From: Candidatus Woesearchaeota archaeon
GTDB taxonomy: Archaea; Nanobdellota; Nanobdellia; Woesearchaeales; UBA10216
DNA length: 46,047 bases
Reading direction: 5' to 3'
NCBI GenBank assembly: GCA_016192905.1
Contig: JACPTG010000004.1
Span: 237,734 to 283,780, forward strand
In this document: positions 23,363 through 31,429 of the stretch, one piece after another
Numbering within the stretch: the stretch's first letter is position 1
Layout: every line of letters starts with the position of its first letter
Position numbers and translations under genes: made by a program
Notes under the pieces: model-generated
What the model was told of the DNA's origin: nothing
What the model saw: only the letters and a program-made list of their open reading frames with translations
Databases searched by the model: none

Positions 23363-25099
23363 ATGGCTGCCATGGGGTGGCAAAGAGTGGTTTCTGACAG
23401 GGACGTAGAGGCAGCGTTCGGAAAGGTCAAGCAGGACATCAATGCGGTCAGGCAGGATATAGCGGCAGCAAAGGCGCTGATTGGGGCTGACAAAAAAGAG
23501 CTTCATGAATTCATCAACGCTGCAACCGCAAAACTGGACCGGATTGAAAACAATGCAGCAACAAAGGAAGACCTGTCAAACACAGAAGGCCAACTGGAAA
23601 TCAGGGGAAAGGAGCTGTCAGGGCTTTCCAGGGAAATCAAGAGCCTCAGAAACGACATAGAAAAGGCCTCGGCAAAGGCATCACAGCAGATTGAGGAGCA
23701 AAAGGCAGCAAGAAAGCAGGCTGAAAAGTCATTGGACGAGAAGCTCCGTAAGACAGCAGAGGAAGCAGCCAAGGCCAGCGATATTTCTGAAGTAAAATCA
23801 CAGCTCGCAACAATAAAAAAGGAGGCAGCCACCACAGAGCTCAGAATCAAGGCAATGCCAGGCGCAGAGCCAATCCTGAAGCGGCTGCAGGAGCTTGAGG
23901 AGAGCCTTGCAAAGACCCGCAGGCTGATGCAGGAAGCAGATGTCAAGGAGCTAAAAGCAGAGCTTGCAGAGGTGACGGCGGATTTCACCAAGCTGGGCAG
24001 CAGGTTTGTAAGCTGGCAGGACAGCCAGAAGGCAGAAAAAAGAATTGAAAGGGAAATCCGCGAGACTGAAGAAAGGATAAGCAGCCTAAAGGCGGGACTT
24101 GAGGCAGCCAAAGCGTCATCGATTGACAGGGAGGAGCATGAACGGGCGGTATCTGACATAAGGTCAGAAATGAAGGCCACCAAAGAAAGCCTGAACACCT
24201 TGCTCAAGGCAGAGGTTGACTTGGGCGAATACGCGACAAGGGAAGAACTTCGGAAATCGGCAAGGAACCTGGAAAAAGAACTTGAAGAAACCCGGAAAGG
24301 CCAGGAAAAAAGGCTTCTGAAGCTTGAGGAGGAGCACAACGAAAAGCTGCGAAAAGCCCAGGCAAGGATAGCAGACCTGGAAAACTCCATTGAGATACTC
24401 AGCGCGCGGGCGGAAAGGGCGTCAGCAGAGCTGTCTGACAAGCTAAAGGCTGTGGCGCGCGCAAAGGCAAAACCCGAGCCAATGGCAAGCATATCTGCAG
24501 TCTCAGAGAAACGGCACGCCCACGGAAAAGAGGAAATTCCTGAATACGTGCCTGCCCAGGAAAAGGGGATGGGAACCTATCTAACAGCAATCATCCTGAT
24601 ACTCATCCTGATTGCGGCAGGATACTACATCTACACCCAGCTTGCGCCGGGGACTCCAGGAAATTATTCAGCCAATTACTCGCAGGCACCCACTGCCCCT
24701 GCCGCAATAAGGGGGGAGAACAAGACAACAAACGAGACTGACTTTGCCGCCAAAAACAAGGAGTGCTTCTACAAGTTTGAATGCTTACAAGACAATGAGG
24801 GGAACTACTACTTTGAATGCAAGTACGACCTGAACGCAAGCGAATGCAAGTGCTACAAGGGAGCCAATGAAAGCTGCACCGGGGAAAAGATGGAGATCTT
24901 GGCAGCAGGCCGCAATTCAACAGCAGCGCCGGGACAGATAACCTGGCCAAAATACACCATCCACATAATTGCAATAGCCGCAATAGCAGCGTTCACAGCC
25001 ATACTGATATACCTTTTCAAGAAAGGGGAAGAGGCAGAAAGGGAAGAGGAGGAGAAAACCCAGGAACAGAAGGAACAGGAGAAAGAGGAGGAGAAGTAA
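23363..25099 (+). CDS. Large coiled-coil protein with two membrane segments and a glycosylatable external loop
   Basis: 578 aa, family not recognised. Residues about 10-370 are almost continuous coiled coil rich in Glu, Lys and Ala. TM1 is about 404-425 (YLTAIILILILIAAGYYIY). Between the TMs lies a loop of about 105 residues with six cysteines (FECLQ, FECKYD, ECKCYKG, ESCTG) and several N-x-S/T sequons (NYS, NKT, NET, NAS, NES, NST). TM2 is about 532-552 (IIAIAAIAAFTAILIYLF), then a Glu-rich tail. Thus long coil and tail inside, disulfide-rich glycosylated loop outside (inference). The TATA-like TTTTTATAT (23344-23352) is so near ATG 23363 that the ATG at 23372 may be the real start. A structural or envelope-linking role is a guess. 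Confidence 0.8.
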   Translation: MAAMGWQRVVSDRDVEAAFGKVKQDINAVRQDIAAAKALIGADKKELHEFINAATAKLDRIENNAATKEDLSNTEGQLEIRGKELSGLSREIKSLRNDIEKASAKASQQIEEQKAARKQAEKSLDEKLRKTAEEAAKASDISEVKSQLATIKKEAATTELRIKAMPGAEPILKRLQELEESLAKTRRLMQEADVKELKAELAEVTADFTKLGSRFVSWQDSQKAEKRIEREIRETEERISSLKAGLEAAKASSIDREEHERAVSDIRSEMKATKESLNTLLKAEVDLGEYATREELRKSARNLEKELEETRKGQEKRLLKLEEEHNEKLRKAQARIADLENSIEILSARAERASAELSDKLKAVARAKAKPEPMASISAVSEKRHAHGKEEIPEYVPAQEKGMGTYLTAIILILILIAAGYYIYTQLAPGTPGNYSANYSQAPTAPAAIRGENKTTNETDFAAKNKECFYKFECLQDNEGNYYFECKYDLNASECKCYKGANESCTGEKMEILAAGRNSTAAPGQITWPKYTIHIIAIAAIAAFTAILIYLFKKGEEAEREEEEKTQEQKEQEKEEEK

Positions 25100-25102
25100 G
25101 GT

Positions 25103-25109
25103 TTTTTTG
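25103..25109 (+). terminator. T-tract terminator after the coiled-coil gene
   Basis: Seven T residues four bases after the stop codon, in the short gap before the convergent NMD3-like gene. Confidence 0.5.
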
Positions 25110-25116
25110 TGGGGAC

Positions 25117-25713
25117 TTACTTCACAGCATAAGCCTTTCCCCTGTGCACAACAACCCTGACTTTCTCCCCAACAGCAACCTTCCTTCCGACAAGCAGGGG
25201 GATATTCTCATAGGTTGACAGGCTCATCGCCTCAGGCACAGGATAAACTTTTGTAACCAGGCTGTCCTGTGTTTGCTTTTTTTCAGGCTCAGCATCCATG
25301 TCAAGGAACACCCTTCTCCCTGAAGGAATGGCAGTTCCTGCTATTTTCCTTCCCACGCTGCTCACAAGCACAACCTCATCGCCATGAGTGACTACATCGC
25401 CTGGCATGACTGAGGCCGGCCTGTACAGCACGCTTGTCCTGTAAAGGTCCCTGCTTGTCTGCCTGTCCCTTGTGTGGAGCTTCTCACTGATTTTAAGATG
25501 GCCTCCGAATTTTCTCTTAAGAGCCCTCCCAAGGTTGGCTGCAAACCTGTTTGAGCTCAGGTAATAGTCATACCCGTCTCCAGCCCTTTTCCGCCTGCTT
25601 AGGAACACACCTTTTGAAGCGGCCTTTCCTATTTCCTGCTCAGCATACGCCTCAATATCCCTGTTTGGGCTGCGGAGCTGCAATATCGCCTCATAATAGC
25701 TGGAAGGCTTCAT
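25117..25713 (-). CDS. Short NMD3-like protein
   Basis: 198 aa from ATG 25711-25713 (MKPSSYYEAILQLRSPNRDI); upstream extension of the frame would run antisense into the signal peptidase gene. It resembles the central and C-terminal parts of archaeal NMD3, a large-ribosomal-subunit binding protein: YYEAILQLR, then GYDYYLSSNRFAANLGRALK, KFGGHLKISEKLHTRDR, DLYRTSVLYRPASVMPGDVV. The N-terminal domain with repeated CxxC zinc sites found in longer archaeal NMD3 proteins is absent. Probably a ribosome-related RNA-binding protein. Family assignment is from motif resemblance only. Confidence 0.65.
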   Translation of the reverse strand: MKPSSYYEAILQLRSPNRDIEAYAEQEIGKAASKGVFLSRRKRAGDGYDYYLSSNRFAANLGRALKRKFGGHLKISEKLHTRDRQTSRDLYRTSVLYRPASVMPGDVVTHGDEVVLVSSVGRKIAGTAIPSGRRVFLDMDAEPEKKQTQDSLVTKVYPVPEAMSLSTYENIPLLVGRKVAVGEKVRVVVHRGKAYAVK

Positions 25714-25765
25714 GGCTGCATGTTGAAACCGATAGGTTTTTATTTCCTCCGCTGTGCCTTTGCAC

Positions 25766-26341
25766 ATGAGTTTTGGCAGGTTCCTGAAGCGTGCCTGGCG
25801 CTTCATCTGGGATGACAACAGCGTATGGAGCTGGCTTGTGAATGTTGTCGTGGCCTTTGTCTTAATCAAGTTTGTTGTTTACCCAGGACTTGGATTTTTG
25901 CTTGGAACCACGCATCCCATCGTCGCGGTTGTCAGCGGCAGCATGGTCCATGACGAGCCATTTGATGCATGGTGGGAATCCAACGGCGCGTATTATGAGG
26001 GATTAGGGATTGACAAGGGGGAGTTTGCCAGGTTTCCGCTGAGGGATGGTTTTAATGTTGGCGACATTATTGTACTTCGCAGCGCAGGCGATACCAGGCC
26101 CGGCGACATCATTGTCTTCAAAAGCTCCAGGCCAGACCCCATCATCCACAGGGTCATCGAAGCCAGGCCAGGGAGCTTTACCACTAAGGGCGACCACAAC
26201 CCTGAGCCAATAAGGGACAGCACCATGAATGAGCATGATGTAAATCCTTCCATGGTAATTGGAAAATCTTTTATACGGATTCCGCTCCTTGGCTACATCA
26301 AGATTGGCGCTGTCCAGCTGTTTGGATGGTTTGCGCGGTGA
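25766..26341 (+). CDS. Signal peptidase I, Sec11-like
   Basis: Removes signal peptides from exported proteins at the outer face of the membrane. From ATG 25766, 191 aa; a GTG at 25754 is in frame, but the TATA-like TTTTTATTT (25737-25745) is about 25 bases before 25766, favouring the ATG. A membrane anchor (LVNVVVAFVLIKFVVYPGLG) precedes the nucleophile box VVSGSMVHDE (Ser59). His128 lies in DPIIHRVIEA and Asp143 in TTKGDHNPEP, the Ser-His-Asp layout of archaeal/ER enzymes rather than the bacterial Ser-Lys dyad. Six bases separate it from the TFS gene. Confidence 0.92.
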   Translation: MSFGRFLKRAWRFIWDDNSVWSWLVNVVVAFVLIKFVVYPGLGFLLGTTHPIVAVVSGSMVHDEPFDAWWESNGAYYEGLGIDKGEFARFPLRDGFNVGDIIVLRSAGDTRPGDIIVFKSSRPDPIIHRVIEARPGSFTTKGDHNPEPIRDSTMNEHDVNPSMVIGKSFIRIPLLGYIKIGAVQLFGWFAR

Positions 26342-26347
26342 TGCTTC

Positions 26348-26662
26348 ATGGGTCTGTTCTGCTCCAAGTGCGGCTCTATCCTCAGGCCAAAAAAAAATGG
26401 CAGCCAGGTCGTCATGGCCTGCGCATGCGGCTATACTGAAGGCTCGGAAGAGGCCAAGATAACTGAACGGCTTGGCTCCTCTGCGGGCGTTGAGGTGGTT
26501 GAAAAACAGGAGGATGTGCTCCCAAAAACGCCTGCAGAATGCACAAAATGCGACAGCAAGTCCGCTTATTACTGGCTAGTCCAGACCAGGGCCGGTGACG
26601 AGCCCGAGACAAAGTTCATGAAGTGCACAGCATGCGGCCACACATGGAGGGATTACAGCTAA
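26348..26662 (+). CDS. tfs: Transcription factor S (TFS)
   Basis: Rescues stalled RNA polymerase by stimulating cleavage of backtracked RNA. 104 aa, two zinc ribbons: FCSKCGSIL...ACACGYTE at the N-terminus, and CTKCDSKSAYYWLVQTRAGD then CTACGHTWRDYS at the C-terminus. The catalytic acidic pair is in QTRAGDEPET, so it should be active in cleavage. Placed 6 bases after the signal peptidase gene (ATG 26348). Its stop overlaps the convergent Nudix stop by 4 bases. Confidence 0.94.
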   Translation: MGLFCSKCGSILRPKKNGSQVVMACACGYTEGSEEAKITERLGSSAGVEVVEKQEDVLPKTPAECTKCDSKSAYYWLVQTRAGDEPETKFMKCTACGHTWRDYS

Positions 26663-27036
26663 AGCAGGGCCTTCCTTTTCAGGAATGGCAGAATTTTGTT
26701 TTTAACAATCGGCGAAACCCGGGCGCTGCCTGACCCAACCCACACGATTTTTTTGATTTCTGACCCTGGCCGCGGCCTGCCGGACAGCGCTCCTGAAAAA
26801 AGGACGATTTGCAAACTGCCCTTTTGACCTGCTGCAACATCTACAAATTTTCCCAGAAGCCTTAGGTTTCCTGCCTTAGTCCCCAGTTCCTCCTGAAGCT
26901 CCCTCTGAAGCGCCTGCCTGAAGGATTCACCAGCCATCACCTTTCCACCAGGCATTATCAGCTGCCTAAGCCCCTTCTTTTTGACAAGAAGCAGCTTTCC
27001 TGACCTGATTGCCGCAAGCCCTGCCTTTACAATCAT
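26659..27036 (-). CDS. Nudix hydrolase
   Basis: 125 aa. The Nudix box is complete: GGKVMAGESF, then RQALQRELQEELGT, matching Gx5Ex7REUxEExGU. It follows the N-terminal strand IVKAGLAAIRSGKLLLVKKK. These enzymes hydrolyse nucleoside diphosphate-linked compounds, for example oxidised dNTPs (MutT-like) or NDP-sugars; the substrate is not predictable here. It starts 2 bases after the PAP2/kinase gene stop, so it is the last gene of the CCA-DedA-PAP2/kinase operon. Confidence 0.9.
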   Translation of the reverse strand: MIVKAGLAAIRSGKLLLVKKKGLRQLIMPGGKVMAGESFRQALQRELQEELGTKAGNLRLLGKFVDVAAGQKGSLQIVLFSGALSGRPRPGSEIKKIVWVGSGSARVSPIVKNKILPFLKRKALL

Positions 27037-27038
27037 GC

Positions 27039-28076
27039 CTAAACCACTCCAAGAAAAAGCCTAAAAACCAATACAGAAACGCCTGCGACCACTGGAACCA
27101 GCACATTATCGTCGAGGAAACTCCTGTGAAAGCCCAGCTCAACCGCCTCTGCGAGCATTGCGAAAAAAGCAGCAAAGAGCGCCTCCCATACGCCAATGAA
27201 AAGCAAAGCGCCAAGGAAACCAGCAGCCATGCCCGCAACAGTGCCTTCAACAAGCTTAACACTGAAAGGCTGAGGAGTCCTGCCGAAAAAACGGCCGACC
27301 AAATGGGAAAATGAGTCGCCAAGCGAGAGAATCATAACCGAAGCCAAGGCCACATCCCTGGGGAACAAAACAAGGGACAGCATGCACCCAAGCACCAGAA
27401 AAAAAGCGCCCCTTCCAGGAAAAACTGCAATATCCCGCGGCCTCTCAAACAGCTCAATGATCCTGCTGACCAAAGGAATCCTAACCCGGGAGGCAGCCTG
27501 CGATAAAAGCAGGCCTGCAGCCAGGACAACCGCAAGCACAGGTGCTGTCACAATGCCCCTGTAAGCCAGATAAGCGATGGAAAGCCCAAGGGCGATGTGA
27601 AATGCCTGCCTCCTTACCTCAAGGAAGTCCCTCTCAAACCCAAACCTTGAATTCCCTGCGAAAAACAACCCGATGAAATAGCCGAGCAAAGCGCCGGCAA
27701 AAACATCAGGCAAAGTGTGCAGGCCAAGCAAAACCCTGCTGGCCGAAACAACTAATGCGTAAGCAAGCCATAAAAGGGAAAGCCGTCCCCTGAAAAAGGC
27801 CAAAGGCGCAAAAGCCAGGGCAGCGTGGCTGCTTGGAAACGAATAGTCAGGAAGCTGCGTAAAGGCAAAATTCACAGGCAAGCCGCCAGGCCTGTCAACG
27901 CCCAGGATAAACTTCAGCGCATAGCTAAAAACAAGGGAAAAAAGTATTGAAAGGCAAACTCCAGGGAGAATATCCCTCATCCTTGACCTGTTGACAAAAA
28001 AAAGGTAAGCAACCGGGACTGCAACTGCAACCAAAAAGACAGATGCTGACACCGCCGAGGCAACCTGAAGCATCAT
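27039..28076 (-). CDS. PAP2 phosphatase fused to a CTP-dependent polyprenol (dolichol) kinase-like domain
   Basis: 345 aa from ATG 28074-28076, which overlaps the DedA stop (ATGATG); a longer frame would lie antisense inside DedA. All membrane. Residues about 1-140 are a PAP2 lipid phosphatase with its three motifs: KFILGVDRPGG, PSSHAA and SRVLLGLHTLPDVFAG. Residues about 150-345 match the dolichol kinase/SEC59-like CTP-dependent kinases: LSLGDSFSHLVGRFFGRTP, KLVEGTVAGMAAGFLG and FLDDNVLVPVVAG. One protein could remove phosphate from a lipid (di)phosphate and the other half could add phosphate to the free polyprenol. Co-transcribed with a DedA protein. Each domain is common; the fusion and set are what is striking. 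Confidence 0.82.
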   Translation of the reverse strand: MMLQVASAVSASVFLVAVAVPVAYLFFVNRSRMRDILPGVCLSILFSLVFSYALKFILGVDRPGGLPVNFAFTQLPDYSFPSSHAALAFAPLAFFRGRLSLLWLAYALVVSASRVLLGLHTLPDVFAGALLGYFIGLFFAGNSRFGFERDFLEVRRQAFHIALGLSIAYLAYRGIVTAPVLAVVLAAGLLLSQAASRVRIPLVSRIIELFERPRDIAVFPGRGAFFLVLGCMLSLVLFPRDVALASVMILSLGDSFSHLVGRFFGRTPQPFSVKLVEGTVAGMAAGFLGALLFIGVWEALFAAFFAMLAEAVELGFHRSFLDDNVLVPVVAGVSVLVFRLFLGVV

Positions 28077-28678
28077 GCCCTCAAATGCCTCCTGATGTAG
28101 ACAAACGCCGCTGCGGCCAGAAGCAGGACAACAACAAGGCTGGCGAGCTCCCCATACCTGCTGATAAGATGCCAGTTTGCGCCAAGGAAATAGCCAAGCA
28201 AGGCGAGAAATGAACTGTAAATCAGGGCGCCCAGGAAAGTGAACAGGATGAACCTTGGCAGATTCATGCCCGCAACCCCTGCCGGAACTGAGATAATATG
28301 CCTCACAACCGGGATAAACCTGCTGATGAAAATTGTCCTGCCGCCCTGCCTGCTGAACCACTCCACAGCCCAGTCCACATCAGAACGCCTGACCAGCAGG
28401 AACCTGCCATACCTGTGCAAAAAAGGCAGGCCAAACCTTGCGCCGATAAAATAAGAAACAAGGTTGCCTGCAACAACTCCGGCAGTGCCCACAAGAATCA
28501 CCGCAAGAAGGTTTAATTTTCCCTCAGCAGCGAGAAAGCCTGCAAAAGGCATCACAAGCTCTGCAGGAACAGGGGTTGGCGTACCCTCAAGCAGCATAAG
28601 GACAAAGATTCCAGCGTAACCCACCAACCCGATAAAGCCTGTAATGGCATCGGCAACAAATCCCAGCAACTCAAGCAT
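28073..28678 (-). CDS. DedA family membrane protein (candidate polyprenyl-phosphate translocase)
   Basis: 201 aa with about five membrane segments. Typical DedA parts: LEGTPTPVPAELVMPFAGFL, then YFIGARFGLPFLHRYGRFLL, FSRQGGRTIFISRFIPVVRH and VPAGVAGMNLPRFILFTFLG. Members of this family have been shown in bacteria to recycle undecaprenyl phosphate across the membrane. Here it lies between the CCA-adding enzyme (8-base overlap) and the PAP2/kinase gene (overlapping ATGATG), which supports a role in lipid-carrier recycling. Confidence 0.9.
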   Translation of the reverse strand: MLELLGFVADAITGFIGLVGYAGIFVLMLLEGTPTPVPAELVMPFAGFLAAEGKLNLLAVILVGTAGVVAGNLVSYFIGARFGLPFLHRYGRFLLVRRSDVDWAVEWFSRQGGRTIFISRFIPVVRHIISVPAGVAGMNLPRFILFTFLGALIYSSFLALLGYFLGANWHLISRYGELASLVVVLLLAAAAFVYIRRHLRA

Positions 28679-29906
28679 TCAACACAGCCCTCCTAACCCT
28701 CTCCCTCACGTAAGGGTCATTAAGCAAGGAAGCCACCAGCTCCCCAGCAGCCCTGAACTTCCTCTTCCTGTAAGCCACAAGCCTGCCCCTCCTGGCAACA
28801 ACTCGGGAATGCAGCTTCCTGAAGGCAGAAAGATGCCTGGCATCAGCCGACACAGGAGGCCCGGCCAAAACCTCAAATTCAGGCAACTGGCCTGAGGCAA
28901 GCCTGAACCAAAGCAAGGCAGAGCCTCCCCATTTAATCCCTGAGTCCAGCACCCTGAACCCGTGCCTTGCCAACTGCTGGACAATGAACTGGTGGACTTT
29001 CACAATTTTCATGTTCACCAAATCGCGCCTGCCCCTGACAGGCCACGCCTCAACAACAAAACCCGTGCCAAGCCCTCCAAGCAACTCACCGGCTGTCGGC
29101 AAGTCATGGGAAAAAAAGGAGCCTGAAGGACTCTTAAGAAATGACCTGGCAGCCTGCCTGAACGCCTCCAGCTTGTCCACACTAAGGGCTGCTGCCGCAT
29201 TCCTGGCCCTATCAACAGGGTCCACAACAATAACCGGGCTCTGAGTCTTGGACTCGTTCATGAAATCCAAAACCCTCCTTCCCCTGTAGAAGCCAGAAAA
29301 ATCAACAGCCTCCTTATCCTTCCACTTCAAAGCAGCCTTAAGAACTGCCCTAAAGGAGCCGTAACGTGCAACCAGGACCTCGCAAACATAGCCGGAAAAC
29401 CCCCTGATATAGCTCTCAGCGCCATAACAGCCCTGCGCAGCACAAAAAGCCTTAAGCAGCCTGACCTCATCAGCCATGGCCGGGCTGACATGCGCCTTAA
29501 CCCACCTGGCATGCAGCATGCTTGCATCTGTAATGTTCAAAGCCTGGCCTGGCCTGCGAATATCCAAGACAGGAACGACCTCAAATGAAAAGCCCTGCCA
29601 GGCAACCTGGAAGTAATCACGGCTTCCATGCAGCCTCTCAAACCCAAGCCCTGAAGACTTAAGCGACTTCTCCAGAAGGTCAGACAAGCCCGCAGACCTG
29701 GACTTGTATCTAGTGTATGCAAAGCAAACAAAAATGTCAATGTCATGCACACCAGAAATCCACGTATCCTTGGCGAGGGAGCCGCCAACAACAACCCTCG
29801 CACCAGGCACCTTTAGACGTGCAACAAAGGAGGCCACTGCTGCCTTAACCTTCTTCCTCTCCCCCGCAGAAGGCCTAAGCCGCCCCAAAACCGCTGAAAA
29901 ATCCAT
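28671..29906 (-). CDS. cca: tRNA nucleotidyltransferase, CCA-adding, archaeal class I
   Basis: Adds the 3' CCA to tRNAs without a template. 411 aa. The nucleotidyltransferase motif GGSLAKDTWISGVHDIDIFV (GS then DxD) is at residues about 42-61; the later part has LLKAFCAAQGCYGAESYIRG then FSGYVCEVL, and FSHDLPTAGELLGGLGTGFV. None of the four tRNA genes in the window encodes CCA, so the enzyme is needed for all of them. A TATA-like TTTTATAG lies just before the ATG on the minus strand (about 29928-29935). First gene of an operon with DedA, PAP2/kinase and Nudix. Confidence 0.93.
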   Translation of the reverse strand: MDFSAVLGRLRPSAGERKKVKAAVASFVARLKVPGARVVVGGSLAKDTWISGVHDIDIFVCFAYTRYKSRSAGLSDLLEKSLKSSGLGFERLHGSRDYFQVAWQGFSFEVVPVLDIRRPGQALNITDASMLHARWVKAHVSPAMADEVRLLKAFCAAQGCYGAESYIRGFSGYVCEVLVARYGSFRAVLKAALKWKDKEAVDFSGFYRGRRVLDFMNESKTQSPVIVVDPVDRARNAAAALSVDKLEAFRQAARSFLKSPSGSFFSHDLPTAGELLGGLGTGFVVEAWPVRGRRDLVNMKIVKVHQFIVQQLARHGFRVLDSGIKWGGSALLWFRLASGQLPEFEVLAGPPVSADARHLSAFRKLHSRVVARRGRLVAYRKRKFRAAGELVASLLNDPYVRERVRRAVLNA

Positions 29907-30001
29907 AAAGGCAGAAGCCGCAGCGAGCTATAAAAGGTTTGCGAATGGGAAATGGGATACACATTTGACTCGTTTTAGCTTTACCGTAAATTAACAATAG
30001 T

Positions 30002-30065
30002 GGCCTAACTCTTCGTGTACTGACCCAAGAAATTAACGGAGGGAACGAAAAGCGCAGAGTCAGCC
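30002..30065. ncRNA. Candidate structured RNA element, copy 2 (related to 10922-11016)
   Basis: In the 259-base divergent gap between cca and the next gene. The ends pair: GGC (30002-30004) with GCC (30063-30065) and ACTCT (30008-30012) with AGAGT (30056-30060). Left and right arms closely match copy 1, while the middle is about 28 bases shorter. The remaining gap holds only the two flanking promoters. No ORF. A TATA-like GTTTAAC (30083-30089) to its right could drive an RNA on the minus strand. Confidence 0.5.
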
Positions 30066-30165
30066 TACCAAGAAAAATAGTAGTTTAACTTCACAATTGA
30101 GCAGGATTTTCAATACAGCCAGCTCATGGCAAGATATATAAGGGACGATATGGCAGAGGCGAATC

Positions 30166-31374
30166 ATGGGCATAAAAGAAGAGGTGGTCATGCTAGCAGC
30201 AGCTGCATTATCCCTGGCTGGCTCATACTATCTTGCAAGCGACGTCTTCCTGCCCATGGTTGCCGCCATGGCGGGCTTCATAATACTTGGGCTGGCAGGA
30301 AAGCTCCTGACAGGCAGGTTCACAATAGCCGAGGCCAAAGCCACTGCCTACAGCGTGCTGATAGCAAACTTACTGGCAATAATAACCCTTATTGTACTGG
30401 CAGCATTCCTTTTCAACAACAAAGCCTACAGCCTAATAGCCATCATATGGGCTTTTTTCATACCATCAATAGCGGTCTACAACATTGCCAGCATAGCCAT
30501 ACACGAGGCAATCTCCAGGGGAGAAGTCAGGGTTTTCAGAGTCACTGCGCATGCCTGCGCAACCACACTAATCCTCGGCATCCTTCTAACAGCAGGAGCA
30601 GCAGCAGCAACACATTACCTCTACAGCAGCCAATACGCCAGCTACGCGGAAAACTACCAAACACTGCATTCCCAGCTTGAAGCAGCCACCAAGAAAATCC
30701 CTGAATCCACGCTACCTGTGGTAAAGGAGGTAAAAGAATACGGCTCGGGGTCGCTCGCTGAAGCCGAGGCGAAAAACACTGAGTTCACTAAATACGCACA
30801 GCAAAATCCACTCTGCATCTCCAGCAAATGCATAAAAACAATCGCAGGGCAGCTCGACCAGCAGCTGGAAATGTCACTCCAGGCCCAACTGCTCGACGCG
30901 CTGGCACTGAACGCAGAAGACAACATCAAGGCAGCAGAGGAGACAGACCCCAGGCAGGCAACGCAGCAAATAAGCGCAATGAAGGCAAAGCTGCAGCTGA
31001 CAGGCTACAAGCCAGGCCAGTCAGACACAGACAGCCTTGACACGGCAAGCTACGAAACCATCGCAAAGCTCCGCAAAAAGTACCCGTTAGCGGAGGAGAG
31101 TCCTGTTGCGGGCCTGACATCGCTGCTGCCGCCAGGAACCTCAGCCCTGACCAAAAGCGTAACCACTGCAGTACTCCACACAGACATCATGAAGGAAGTG
31201 CTGGCAATAGACCTGAAAATGAAAATCTACCAGGCCACCTGGACAAAAAACAACGACCTGATAACCCTCCTGTACAGAAACCGCGACATCAAGGAGAGCG
31301 AACCCAGCAAGCTGCTGAGGTACACAATAATGCTCGCGATGCTTGAAAGCAAGCCAGGGCCGAGGGCGCAATAA
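30166..31374 (+). CDS. Membrane protein with long C-terminal hydrophilic domain, next to smc
   Basis: 402 aa. Residues 1-150 hold about five hydrophobic segments (LAAAALSLAGSYYLA; MVAAMAGFIILGLAG; LIANLLAIITLIVLAAFLF; LIAIIWAFFIPSIAVYNIAS; ATTLILGILLTAGAAAATHY). The rest is hydrophilic and helical with a Cys pair (PLCISSKCIKT). TATA-like GATATATAAG (30130-30139) predicts transcription close to the ATG. It ends 55 bases before smc on the same strand, but smc has its own TATA box. No family recognised. Confidence 0.75.
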   Translation: MGIKEEVVMLAAAALSLAGSYYLASDVFLPMVAAMAGFIILGLAGKLLTGRFTIAEAKATAYSVLIANLLAIITLIVLAAFLFNNKAYSLIAIIWAFFIPSIAVYNIASIAIHEAISRGEVRVFRVTAHACATTLILGILLTAGAAAATHYLYSSQYASYAENYQTLHSQLEAATKKIPESTLPVVKEVKEYGSGSLAEAEAKNTEFTKYAQQNPLCISSKCIKTIAGQLDQQLEMSLQAQLLDALALNAEDNIKAAEETDPRQATQQISAMKAKLQLTGYKPGQSDTDSLDTASYETIAKLRKKYPLAEESPVAGLTSLLPPGTSALTKSVTTAVLHTDIMKEVLAIDLKMKIYQATWTKNNDLITLLYRNRDIKESEPSKLLRYTIMLAMLESKPGPRAQ

Positions 31375-31429
31375 AACGGGCAAAAATATATAAACCAGGC
31401 AGTACCTGAGCAAAGGATAATTCTGAAAA

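Noticed and set aside
23503-24492. 329-aa open frame on the minus strand
   Set aside because: Antisense shadow of the coiled-coil gene; composition is Ser/Ala/Phe-rich and no family motif appears.
28077-28361. N-terminal extension of the PAP2/kinase protein by 95 residues
   Set aside because: The extension is antisense-like, lies inside the DedA gene on the same strand in another frame and has no membrane or domain features; the ATGATG overlap start is better.
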